NCBI GenBank assembly: GCA_009841615.1
Contig: VXLL01000011.1
Span: 62,001-126,000, forward strand
Reading direction: 5' to 3'
Origin: Gammaproteobacteria bacterium
Lineage (GTDB): Bacteria > Pseudomonadota > Gammaproteobacteria > Pseudomonadales > Azotimanducaceae
DNA: 64,000 nt
The translations under genes and the position numbers were made by a program. The notes under the pieces were generated by a model. The model worked only from the letters and a program-made list of their open reading frames with translations, had not been told where the DNA came from and ran no database searches. Positions within the stretch are counted from its first letter, which is position 1; every line of letters begins with the position of its first letter. This document shows, piece after piece, positions 57,265-64,000 of the stretch.

Positions 57265-58383
57265 ATGGACATTGACGAAGCAGTACTAATTACCCAAGAA
57301 AGGCTCGCACAAGAAGGGCAACATTTAGGTGATTTGTTAGTTTTTTTTAGGGATCGCATCGCTCACACTCTAATTGGGGAATCACACTGGCAGCGCATCC
57401 TTGAACGTGCCGAAACACTTCCGATTGAAATGGGTGCCCTACCCTTTGGTTTTGAGATTCCATTACATGAACGCCAACCAATCGCTGATTTCGGGGTCTC
57501 ACTAGCGAGCGGTACTAGAACTGCCTCGTTCTATAAAGAACTCCAACGTACAAACACCGGTGATGAAACTACAAATGCGATATTGAAGTTGTTTCAACAA
57601 ATGGATTCAGACGGATCAAAGCTGCGAGACATTGTCGGTCGAAAATTGATGCTTGAGTACGACATCAGCTCAGATTCGGAAGACACGCACCGTCTACCAG
57701 GGATGTTTTTACGTCCAGGGGAGAGACCAATAATGGGTGGCGGTTCACAAGTGGACGATGTGAATACGGTCGTGGATGCTTTAGTCTCTTGCGTCGGTTG
57801 GAGTCGGAATGTTGCTGAACGGAAACACGTTGAACACTCATATCTAGAGCAACCAGCACACACGCGTACGGACTCGTTTGGAATTTTTCCTTCGCGAGCT
57901 CGTTCGATTCGATTAGCTGTAATGGGCTTCAACGATACGCAGGAGCTCTGTACCTATCTTGAGAATACTGGGTGGCCTGGACAAATTTCAGTTGTAGAGT
58001 CTGTCGTTTCAAGATTCCATGAACGTGCCAATGTCGTCAGAAGTGGAGTCAACATTGATGTGCAAACTAACGGTTTAGGTCCGTCGCTTGGTCTCACTCT
58101 CATCGTTAAGCAACGGTTTACGAAGGATTCTCGATACTGGCTCGACGGTCAAACTGACTGGGAGCCGTTTCTTCGAGCGTTGAGTTTCGAGGATGTCGTA
58201 TATGCCAAGAAAATAAAGGATTTAGAGAATTGGCATTCGAAACCGACAGTGTTATTCGCGAAATCCGGGCGCTTTGTGTTACTTCAAGGCATTCACCACA
58301 TAAAGCTTGTCATATCCGACAATCAGCTGCAAAAAGTGAAAGCTTATTTATTCCTTGTACTTTCCGGAGCGATCTCCATTTAG
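57265..58383 (+). CDS. Unrecognised RiPP-cluster protein, 372 residues
   Basis: A soluble protein without signal peptide or membrane span, 13 bases after the cyclodehydratase gene and clearly in the same operon. Conserved-looking parts are LPFGFEIPLHERQPIADFGV, HRLPGMFLRPGE, NGLGPSLGLTLIVKQRF, and a C-terminal IHHIKLVISDNQLQKVKAYL. I recall a similar C-terminal pattern (an Asn/His-His-Ile-Lys-Leu-Val stretch followed by KAYL) in unassigned proteins of other RiPP clusters, but cannot name the family. It is not a SagB-type flavin oxidase: no flavin motif is seen. It may be a scaffold or a new modifying enzyme. Confidence 0.7.
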   Translation: MDIDEAVLITQERLAQEGQHLGDLLVFFRDRIAHTLIGESHWQRILERAETLPIEMGALPFGFEIPLHERQPIADFGVSLASGTRTASFYKELQRTNTGDETTNAILKLFQQMDSDGSKLRDIVGRKLMLEYDISSDSEDTHRLPGMFLRPGERPIMGGGSQVDDVNTVVDALVSCVGWSRNVAERKHVEHSYLEQPAHTRTDSFGIFPSRARSIRLAVMGFNDTQELCTYLENTGWPGQISVVESVVSRFHERANVVRSGVNIDVQTNGLGPSLGLTLIVKQRFTKDSRYWLDGQTDWEPFLRALSFEDVVYAKKIKDLENWHSKPTVLFAKSGRFVLLQGIHHIKLVISDNQLQKVKAYLFLVLSGAISI

Positions 58384-58390
58384 TCAGCTC

Positions 58391-58428
58391 CAAAAATGCA
58401 AAAGCCGCCACCTCACTGAGATGGCGAC
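58391..58428 (-). terminator. Rho-independent terminator of the precursor gene
   Basis: On the minus strand the stem GTCGCCATCTC / GAGGTGGCGGC (58404-58428, three-base loop, two mismatches) is followed by TTTTGCATTTTT. This is a good terminator for the precursor transcript. On the plus strand it lies just after the stop of the 372-residue protein and could also end that operon. Confidence 0.75.
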
Positions 58429-58439
58429 TCCTCTGATTC

Positions 58440-58464
58440 AACGCGAACTATGATAGTTCGCGTT
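58440..58464. repeat. Perfect 11-bp inverted repeat after the precursor stop
   Basis: AACGCGAACTA, a three-base loop, then TAGTTCGCGTT: a perfect 11-base-pair hairpin about 30 bases past the precursor stop codon and before the terminator. It has no T-run of its own, so it may protect the 3' end of the short precursor mRNA or act as a second stop for the plus-strand operon. Confidence 0.8.
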
Positions 58465-58495
58465 GAAAGTAAACGTGAATACGTTTAGATTTGGT

Positions 58496-58747
58496 CTACC
58501 AGCAACAACAAAGACCAGCAGAAATTGCTTCGAGTTGTTCCTCGGTGATGTTCGGATCGGGCGGCAATGCAAGGTGAACTGTTTGCATGTCGCTCTCATG
58601 AACCTTAATAGTCATCGAATCCGGAATCGTAATTCCTAACTCATTGCTGATGGTCATCTTAGGATTAGCGAGAAGCGCTTGCCGGAACTGTTCATCCACA
58701 GCAGACTTCTCGACGATTTGTTGAAGCATTTGATCGCCACTTCTCAT
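58496..58747 (-). CDS. RiPP precursor: NHLP leader with predicted pentapeptide core LCCCW
   Basis: An 83-residue precursor. The start is ATG at 58747 with GAGGA eight bases upstream; an in-frame extension to 58852 would place the leader beyond the binding site. Residues 10-65 form the nitrile-hydratase-like leader: VDEQFRQALLANPKMTISNE, then LGITIPDSMTIKVHESDMQ and VHLALPPDP. The leader ends EEQLEAISAG. Ala-Gly (77-78) is a fitting C39 peptidase site and leaves only Leu-Cys-Cys-Cys-Trp (79-83). All three Cys can be cyclised by YcaO; Trp and Leu match the flavin halogenase relative and the AlkB-like hydroxylase of the cluster. The gene points against the rest of the operon with its own promoter and terminator. 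Confidence 0.9.
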   Translation of the reverse strand: MRSGDQMLQQIVEKSAVDEQFRQALLANPKMTISNELGITIPDSMTIKVHESDMQTVHLALPPDPNITEEQLEAISAGLCCCW

Positions 58748-58793
58748 AACAGATTCCTCTTTGTTGAAAAATGATGAATTTATAGTTTTGAGA

Positions 58794-58802
58794 ATTATAA
58801 CA
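58794..58802 (-). promoter_or_regulatory. Extended -10 promoter of the precursor gene
   Basis: TGT followed by TATAAT on minus (58802 to 58794), a perfect -10 with a TGn extension, about 47 bases before the ATG. No good -35 sits at the right distance; TTGAAC is present but about 22 bases away. An activator may be needed, and palindromes lie farther upstream. Confidence 0.65.
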
Positions 58803-58872
58803 CAATCGTCGATAGAGGTCTGTTCAACCAATACCAATATTTTGCCACTCAAATCCGAGTGCTGGTGACGCT

Positions 58873-58894
58873 ATCTTGTGTAAGTCACAAAGAT
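58873..58894. promoter_or_regulatory. Operator-like palindrome ATCTTGTG...CACAAAGAT
   Basis: Inverted repeat with arms ATCTTGTG and CACAAAGAT around a short centre, one base short of perfect. It is about 75 bases upstream of the precursor -10 and shares the TCACAA half-site with the palindrome at 58937. It may bind a CRP/FNR-like or other dimeric regulator. Confidence 0.45.
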
Positions 58895-58936
58895 ATGCTT
58901 CTTAAAATACCGGCTAAACTTCAAAATTTGCGCGAT

Positions 58937-58957
58937 TTTGTGACCTGATCTCACAAA
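58937..58957. promoter_or_regulatory. Operator-like palindrome TTTGTGA-N7-TCACAAA
   Basis: A perfect seven-base inverted repeat with a seven-base centre. CRP sites have TGTGA-N6-TCACA, so this is one base wider. It lies between the divergent precursor gene and the LolA-like gene and may control both. Confidence 0.45.
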
Positions 58958-59100
58958 CGTCGAGGGGACATGTGTAAAAACTCGGTTAACTACATAACGG
59001 TCTACTTGCGAATCTACACGATGCATGTTCATATCAAAGTGGGCTACGACTGTCCCCTTTAGCACTATTCGAATTTTGGTCCCTTGAAGAGAGTTCCGGA

Positions 59101-59976
59101 TTGATCAACCAAACTTTAAAAATTGAATACAACCATGAGTCGAGAACGGTCCCTCATATAGATATCTATTTACAATCGAATCGATTTTTTGTGCTTTGTG
59201 CGTTAACTCTACTGCTGTCGATTTCTCGATTTGCGACCATCAGCGCAGAAGCAGAAACACCTGAGGAAAAAGGGATGAGAATTGCCCTTCAAGCTAGTGA
59301 GAGTAACGAAGGCTTTGGGGACTTTTCGGCTGAGTTGACTATGGTGATTCGTGATCGCCGAGGTGGCGAAAGTACTAGACAAATGCGATTTAAGGTACTT
59401 GAGGTACCCGACGATGGAGACAAGAGTTTGTTCGTATTCGACCAACCAAGGGATGTAAAAGGCACAGCACTTCTGACCCACGCTCATATAAATGCCCCAG
59501 ATGATCAATGGTTGTATCTTCCAGCACTAAAAAAGGTAAAACGCATTAGTGCTTCAGAGAGATCGGGATCATTTATGGGGAGTGAATTTGCGTATGAAGA
59601 CATGCGAGCAGGAGAAGTAGCGGAGTACACCTACAAATACTTACGTGAGGAACCTTGCGGTGATTTGACATGCACGGTGATTGAACAGTACCCTCTAGAT
59701 GAAAAGTCTGGATATAGTAAAAAGGTAATCTGGCAGGATACTGAGGAGCTGAGATCATGGAAAATGGAACTGTACGATCGCAAGGAGTCACATTTAAAGA
59801 CCCTCACATTCGCAAACTACAAACAACACGTTGATAAGTATTGGCGCGCTGAAGAACAAACGATGGAAAATCATTTAACCGGTGCTACCACGGTTCTGGA
59901 ATGGACCGAGTTTGAGTTCGGCAAAGACCTAGAAGAAAGCGAATTTACTCAGACGGCTCTACGACGCATTCGCTAA
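59101..59976 (+). CDS. Outer-membrane lipoprotein-sorting (LolA-like) protein
   Basis: A 291-residue exported protein. The start is TTG at 59101 with AAGAGAG upstream; a hydrophobic segment at about 31-50 precedes SAEAETPEE, a likely signal-peptide end. The mature part has the LolA-like fold pattern of the family often named outer membrane lipoprotein-sorting protein: FSAELTMVIRDRRGGESTRQ, DDQWLYLPALKKVKRISASE, RSGSFMGSEFAYEDM and CTVIEQYPLDEKSGYSK. Such proteins are frequent partners of MMPL exporters. It is followed at once (TAATG) by a beta-barrel gene. Confidence 0.82.
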   Translation: MINQTLKIEYNHESRTVPHIDIYLQSNRFFVLCALTLLLSISRFATISAEAETPEEKGMRIALQASESNEGFGDFSAELTMVIRDRRGGESTRQMRFKVLEVPDDGDKSLFVFDQPRDVKGTALLTHAHINAPDDQWLYLPALKKVKRISASERSGSFMGSEFAYEDMRAGEVAEYTYKYLREEPCGDLTCTVIEQYPLDEKSGYSKKVIWQDTEELRSWKMELYDRKESHLKTLTFANYKQHVDKYWRAEEQTMENHLTGATTVLEWTEFEFGKDLEESEFTQTALRRIR

Positions 59977-61205
59977 TGCGACACAGTGTCCTCATCGCAC
60001 TGCTCGGGTTCATAAGTGCGACGTCTGCAGTCGCACAAACTTTCGATGTGAACAGTGAGATTAGCTTGCAAGGTCGATGGTATCCGCAATCCCCATTATT
60101 TTCTGAGCAGAGTTCCCTGGCGATGGGAGCGGTTGCAAAGACGACGCTTCATTTAGAACTTGCGTCAAAGACTAGCTTTACTTTTACTCCACTTTACCGA
60201 TATGACAGTGCTGACTCGCAACGGACGCACGGAGACGTACGCGAAGCTTATTTCTTGATGTATGGAGATTGGAAAACCTCTTCGTGGGAACTTCGCCTGG
60301 GTCAAGCAAGCGTGTATTGGGGCGTTACCGAGTTGTACAACCTTGTAGACATCGTAAATCAAACGGACTTAGTTGAACACCCACGCAATCGCCCGAAACT
60401 AGGACAACCAATGGTGCACCTAACTCTTTCGGGCGACTGGGGAATCGCTGAGTCTTTTTTGTTACCCTACCACCGCCAGCGTACATTTCCCGGACCGGAG
60501 GGCCGTCTTCGATCGCGATTTCCCATCAATGAGAATGCGAGTTATGAACACCCAGATGAAGAGAATCACGTCGATGTCGCATTTCGTTACAGTAATTCTG
60601 TAGGTCCATTTGACTTTGGATTGAGTATGTTTGTGGGTACTAATCGGGAACCAGCTTTCGTAGCCAGCGAACAAACAGAGGCAACAACACCTGAGTATTT
60701 CACTCTACAGCCCTACTATGAACAAATAGAACAAATTGGCCTAGACGTGCAACTCACTACTATCGGATTGCTCTACAAGCTTGAAGCAATACAACGAAAC
60801 GGTATGCTGAATCTCTTTGGAGCGGAAGAGAGCTATCACGCCGTGATTCTTGGCACCGAACACACTATTTACAACCTCTTTAACTCCTCAGCAAGTCTGA
60901 CGGTGCTTGCCGAATGGTTGTACGATGCGCGCGGGTCCAGGGCGACCAACGTTTGGACGAACGACTTGTTCCTCTCAGGATTTCTTTCCTTGAATGACGT
61001 TGCGGGTACAGAATTTGTCGCAGGTCTACTCGCAGATTTAGACTATGACTATCGTGCACTCAACCTAGAATTCAAACGCCGGCTGTCAGATTCGTGGACC
61101 ATGCGTTTTGAGAGCATTGTGAATTTGACCTCTGACCCCGATGATTTAACGTACGATGGTCGAAAAGACAGTTTCTTGGGAATAGATTTCACTTTTGGTT
61201 TCTGA
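59976..61205 (+). CDS. Outer-membrane beta-barrel protein of the MMPL/LolA-like set
   Basis: A 409-residue protein with signal peptide (about 1-20, ending SAVAQ). The rest has alternating hydrophobic/polar strands with aromatic girdles and ends in an aromatic residue (GIDFTFGF), as for outer-membrane barrels. WELRLGQASVYWGVTELYNL is similar to the DUF1302-type barrel pattern. It overlaps the LolA-like gene by one base. Probable role: outer-membrane passage or display of the MMPL substrate. Confidence 0.75.
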   Translation: MRHSVLIALLGFISATSAVAQTFDVNSEISLQGRWYPQSPLFSEQSSLAMGAVAKTTLHLELASKTSFTFTPLYRYDSADSQRTHGDVREAYFLMYGDWKTSSWELRLGQASVYWGVTELYNLVDIVNQTDLVEHPRNRPKLGQPMVHLTLSGDWGIAESFLLPYHRQRTFPGPEGRLRSRFPINENASYEHPDEENHVDVAFRYSNSVGPFDFGLSMFVGTNREPAFVASEQTEATTPEYFTLQPYYEQIEQIGLDVQLTTIGLLYKLEAIQRNGMLNLFGAEESYHAVILGTEHTIYNLFNSSASLTVLAEWLYDARGSRATNVWTNDLFLSGFLSLNDVAGTEFVAGLLADLDYDYRALNLEFKRRLSDSWTMRFESIVNLTSDPDDLTYDGRKDSFLGIDFTFGF

Positions 61206-61305
61206 AATCTATTGCAACAAAATTTACGATTCATCCTCGCACAGTCGACACCCGATCTACTATGTGAGAATACGAACGCATAACCGCTCCTAAGCAAGGA
61301 ATTTG

Positions 61306-62577
61306 ATGATCCAACCTGGCCGACAGTCTTTAAACAGAATTGCAGTTATTGGACGGGGCACCGCAGGATCTTTAGCGGCTGCCCAAGTCACTCACCAGCT
61401 CTCGGATGGCGAGTATGAACTACACCATATCTACGACTCGCGCATTCCAGTCATTGGAGTAGGTGAAGGCAGCTGGCCGAGTCTGGTTCAAGAATTGGCG
61501 CAACTAACGAATCTACCCCACGAAAAAATTCAACGAGAGATAAAAGGTACGCGTAAATACGGAGTTGCCTTCGAGGGATGGGGACAACGCAAACAGAATT
61601 TCATTCATTACTTTACACCACAACAAGTTTCCTACGCCTACCATCTAGCGGCAGACTTGTTAGCAGAACTGCTTCATGAAAGTGCAAATGCAACACACAT
61701 TGACGCAAAGGTTCTCAATATCACACGGGACGACGGTAGTGCTCGAATAGATTTCGAAGGTCGAGAATCAGAGACCTATGACCTCGTTTTCGATGCTCGC
61801 GGATTTCCAAAAGAGCTAAATTCCGAGCAAAACATCGATATTTCATTTATTCCTACAAATACCGCGGTGATTCGTCGCTGCCCAGCAATCATACAAACCG
61901 AAGATGGACTTGTACTACAACACACGTACACGCGTGCGGTGGCTCGACCACACGGCTGGGTATTCGTGATTCCGTTGACTGCGCATACGTCGTATGGATA
62001 CATTTTTAATCGAGACGTGTCTGATCTTGAAGCAATTGAAGATGACTTTGATGAACTTCTAGAATCGGACGGTGTGCACGAATTCGAGCAACGTGCTGTT
62101 ATTCAGTTTCCCAATTTCGTTCACCGACACTTATTTGATGGTGTCGTAGCTCGAATCGGAAACGCGGCGGCATTCATGGAACCTCTTGAGGCAACGGCGA
62201 TAGTTTCTGCACAACTTCAAATAGGGATGGTTCTACATATCCGACTCAATCGCGCCATAGAGCACATTGAACACGACGCACCGGTAGTCAATCGATTCTT
62301 GGTTAATACCATTCTTCGTTATGGTTTGTTCGTCGGATGGCACTACTCTCGCGGATCGACGTACAAATCAGAGTTCTGGGACTTCGCTCGGGAACACATT
62401 TGGCCGAAACACCGAACCGTGGCTGCTCCAAAGCAAGTGGATTGCAATGCACTGACTAAGTTTGATGAAATGTTGCAGCTGCTAAAGAGTCCCGTGATCG
62501 ATAAAGCGGACTGGCACAAGATGTGCGCAGTACCACTCACTAGTTACGCACAGATTTCACAGGGACTCGGTTGCTAG
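61306..62577 (+). CDS. Flavin-dependent tryptophan-halogenase-like enzyme
   Basis: A 423-residue flavoenzyme relative. The start is the ATG at 61306 with AGGA five bases upstream (a TTG three bases earlier is less likely). FAD loop IAVIGRGTAGSLAAAQ, PVIGVGEGSWPSLVQELAQL and a Lys in GTRKYGVAFEGWGQ at the position of the catalytic lysine are seen. The halogenase WxWxIP signature reads WVFVIP, so its second Trp is Phe. EPLEATAIVSAQLQ stands for the usual DPLESTSI. It is shorter than most tryptophan halogenases (about 500-540). It could halogenate or hydroxylate the core Trp or simply be a monooxygenase. It is the last gene of the cluster. Confidence 0.82.
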   Translation: MIQPGRQSLNRIAVIGRGTAGSLAAAQVTHQLSDGEYELHHIYDSRIPVIGVGEGSWPSLVQELAQLTNLPHEKIQREIKGTRKYGVAFEGWGQRKQNFIHYFTPQQVSYAYHLAADLLAELLHESANATHIDAKVLNITRDDGSARIDFEGRESETYDLVFDARGFPKELNSEQNIDISFIPTNTAVIRRCPAIIQTEDGLVLQHTYTRAVARPHGWVFVIPLTAHTSYGYIFNRDVSDLEAIEDDFDELLESDGVHEFEQRAVIQFPNFVHRHLFDGVVARIGNAAAFMEPLEATAIVSAQLQIGMVLHIRLNRAIEHIEHDAPVVNRFLVNTILRYGLFVGWHYSRGSTYKSEFWDFAREHIWPKHRTVAAPKQVDCNALTKFDEMLQLLKSPVIDKADWHKMCAVPLTSYAQISQGLGC

Positions 62578-63013
62578 AGTTTAAAGAGCTAACCACGTGG
62601 ACTAGTGGTGCGACCTCACCGTCGAGTTCATTGGGCGACTATACTCCCAAACTGAAAACAGGAACACTGTAAAAAACGACAAATAGAAGGTTCATAGTAG
62701 TACCAGTGATCCAAATAACTGGTCATCACTAACGACCACTTCCTACCGAGTACACACAAAGTGAGTGTAAACAGTAATCTCACCACAATTGTCTGAAAAT
62801 TTTGTGCTCCCTTCCCCAAATGAACATTATCGAAAACGTTGTTCATGCAGATCTCTGTTATTGAATCGATCCTTCAATGCGTCGGATAGCTCAGCTGGAA
62901 AAAAAAAAAGTAACATGTTTGCATAAACAACCTAATTTGGAATTTCTTCAGTAGGTAGTCAACTGTGTTCGAGTAGAGTTCGAGAACCATTACTCAGGGT
63001 ACAATCTCGGTAG
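62578..63013. other. 436-base gap with a tRNA-like fragment
   Basis: No gene supported on either strand. It holds a possible hairpin TGAAC/GTTCA around 62821-62845, and at 62880-62898 a tRNA-5'-like piece (CGTCGGATAGCTCAGCTGG, with the D-arm TAGCTCAGCTGG) that stops at a run of eleven A (62899-62909). The anticodon and T-arms are missing. This marks the border between the RiPP cluster and the next gene. Confidence 0.5.
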
Positions 63014-64000
63014 ATGAAGCAGAGAGCAATAAAACGATTGTCCTTGTTACGACCATCGGTGTTAATACCGGTTCTAGCAATGGTCGCGCTCCCGAGCAAC
63101 TTGTCGCTGATCGCTGAAGAAGTCACACGCAAAGACACTTCAAACACTGACGACCCTGGCTTCACCACGCTCAATGGTACCCTGTTGAAGTTCACCAGTG
63201 TAGAAGCAGAAACCTCTGGACTAACTCGAAAATACCCTCACACGTACTCTGAAGAGAACCGAGACCTGACGTTGCAATTTGCGGCGGGTCTTGCTGCGGG
63301 AGATATAGACGATGACGGAGACATCGATTTATACGTTGTCGGAGGGAATACGAACCCTAACGCACTTTACCTAAACAATGGTGATGGGACGTTCGCTGAA
63401 GTGGCGGAAGACAAAGGTGTCGGAGTGCTACATTGGGGTAGCGGCCCTGCGTTTGGTGATATCGATAGTGATGGCGATCTAGATTTATTTATCGGTGCGG
63501 TAGAAAATGATCCAATCTATGTATTCGACAATCGATTAAGCGATGCTGTAGGTAAATTTGTTGATATCACCGCAGATTCAGGTATCACACTCCATGCTAA
63601 AAACACTATCTCAGCCACGATGTCCGACTATGACCGAGACGGTTGGATAGATTTGTTTTTGACCCATTGGGGTGAAGTTCGGTTCGAACTCTCAGACACA
63701 GAAACGGTATGGAGAAACGAAGGGGGCGGACTATTTTCAAACACAAGCAATATGTCCCACATTAGTACTTTAATCTTAGATCTCAGCACCGATTGGAGCT
63801 ATACCGCAAATCTATTCGATATTGACAACGACGATGACCACGACCTGCTTCTTGTGAGTGATTTCAATACAAGCCACGTCTTGAAAAATTACAACGGAAA
63901 TAATTTTTATCGGATAACAGATCGTAAAGTGATCAAAGATCAAGCAGGTATGGGTGCCGCTGTGGGCGATTATGACAACGATGGTGACTTCGACTGGTTT
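63014..64000 (+). CDS. Secreted FG-GAP/VCBS-repeat (CRTAC1-like) protein, partial
   Basis: Runs off the window at base 64000; 329 codons are seen. ATG at 63014 starts a signal peptide (MKQRAIKRLSLLRPSVLIPV, then a hydrophobic stretch ending near LIAEE). FG-GAP-type repeats follow with calcium-binding loops: GDIDDDGDIDLYVVGG, GDIDSDGDLDLFIG, SDYDRDGWIDLFLTHWG, FDIDNDDDHDLLLVSD and GDYDNDGDFDWF. The protein probably folds as a beta-propeller outside the cytoplasm. No catalytic function can be inferred. It is separated from the RiPP cluster by the gap above. Confidence 0.85.
   Translation, partial: MKQRAIKRLSLLRPSVLIPVLAMVALPSNLSLIAEEVTRKDTSNTDDPGFTTLNGTLLKFTSVEAETSGLTRKYPHTYSEENRDLTLQFAAGLAAGDIDDDGDIDLYVVGGNTNPNALYLNNGDGTFAEVAEDKGVGVLHWGSGPAFGDIDSDGDLDLFIGAVENDPIYVFDNRLSDAVGKFVDITADSGITLHAKNTISATMSDYDRDGWIDLFLTHWGEVRFELSDTETVWRNEGGGLFSNTSNMSHISTLILDLSTDWSYTANLFDIDNDDDHDLLLVSDFNTSHVLKNYNGNNFYRITDRKVIKDQAGMGAAVGDYDNDGDFDWF

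Noticed and set aside
57265-58383. SagB-type azoline dehydrogenase
   Set aside because: Expected beside a YcaO gene, but the protein shows no nitroreductase/flavin pattern.
58748-58852. N-terminal extension of the precursor
   Set aside because: The frame is open, but the ribosome binding site and promoter lie inside it and the extra residues do not match NHLP leaders.
58937-58957. A standard CRP site
   Set aside because: The centre has seven bases rather than six, so it was listed only as operator-like.
62628-62846. Small gene on minus in the gap after the halogenase
   Set aside because: No ribosome binding site, low-quality composition, no family resemblance.

Overview
The window is a 64 kb stretch of a gammaproteobacterial chromosome of moderate G+C, probably from an uncultured or little-studied lineage. 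The evidence is a set of gene neighbourhoods typical of that class: rnhA-dnaQ, ppiD-hupB-clpX-clpP-tig, the Pro/Arg/His tRNA group, folC-dedD-cvpA-purF, leuCDB-asd-truA, sdhCDAB-sucAB-lpd-sucCD, nhaB, miaE and a DUF4892 gene. Two genes normally found in these neighbourhoods are absent from their usual places: lon between clpX and hupB, and accD between truA and folC.

Layout. 1-2.2 kb: acuI (cut by the window edge) and sohB on the minus strand. 2.25-3.8 kb: nhaB on plus. 3.8-11.2 kb: a minus-strand block of dnaQ, rnhA, ppiD, hupB, clpX, clpP and an unusually large tig. 11.27-12.38 kb: tRNA-His, tRNA-Arg and tRNA-Pro on minus, with an orphan membrane-protein gene between Arg and Pro. 12.5-14.1 kb: folD-lpxH on plus. 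14.1-23.7 kb: miaE, purF, cvpA, a SPOR protein, folC, truA, asd, leuB, leuD and leuC on minus. 23.8-29.7 kb: accessory minus-strand genes (two membrane proteins, a ThDP enzyme, a probable phosphorothioate-dependent HNH restriction enzyme, a DUF4892 protein) followed by gpsA. 29.7-42.6 kb: htpG and the complete sdh-suc-lpd TCA-cycle block on minus.

43.0-62.6 kb is the main item of interest. It is a RiPP (ribosomally made, modified peptide) gene cluster of the NHLP/TOMM type with an unusual set of parts. The precursor (58496-58747, minus) has a nitrile-hydratase-like leader ending in ISAG and a predicted core of only five residues, LCCCW. Around it on plus are a C39 peptidase/ABC exporter, a second NHLM-type ABC protein, a shortened HlyD-like protein, and a one-chain cyclodehydratase with an E1-like part and a YcaO part. 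There is also an AlkB-type membrane di-iron hydroxylase fused to what looks like a dead glutamine-synthetase adenylyltransferase (GlnE) module, a terpene-cyclase-like alpha-toroid protein that itself carries an NHLP leader domain, an unrecognised conserved protein, and a flavin-dependent tryptophan-halogenase relative. An MMPL-type RND exporter opens the cluster. A LolA-like outer-membrane protein and a beta-barrel protein sit near its end.

Inferred working model: YcaO converts up to three Cys to thiazolines, the AlkB-like enzyme oxidises the aliphatic Leu (or an imported lipid or terpenoid), and the flavoenzyme acts on the C-terminal Trp. The C39 exporter cuts after Ala-Gly and exports, and MMPL/LolA-like/barrel handle passage through the envelope or immunity. 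No azoline oxidase is present, so a thiazoline, possibly metal-binding, product is plausible. Gene families are read from motifs; the chemistry is inference. The window ends inside a secreted FG-GAP/VCBS (CRTAC1-like) protein gene.
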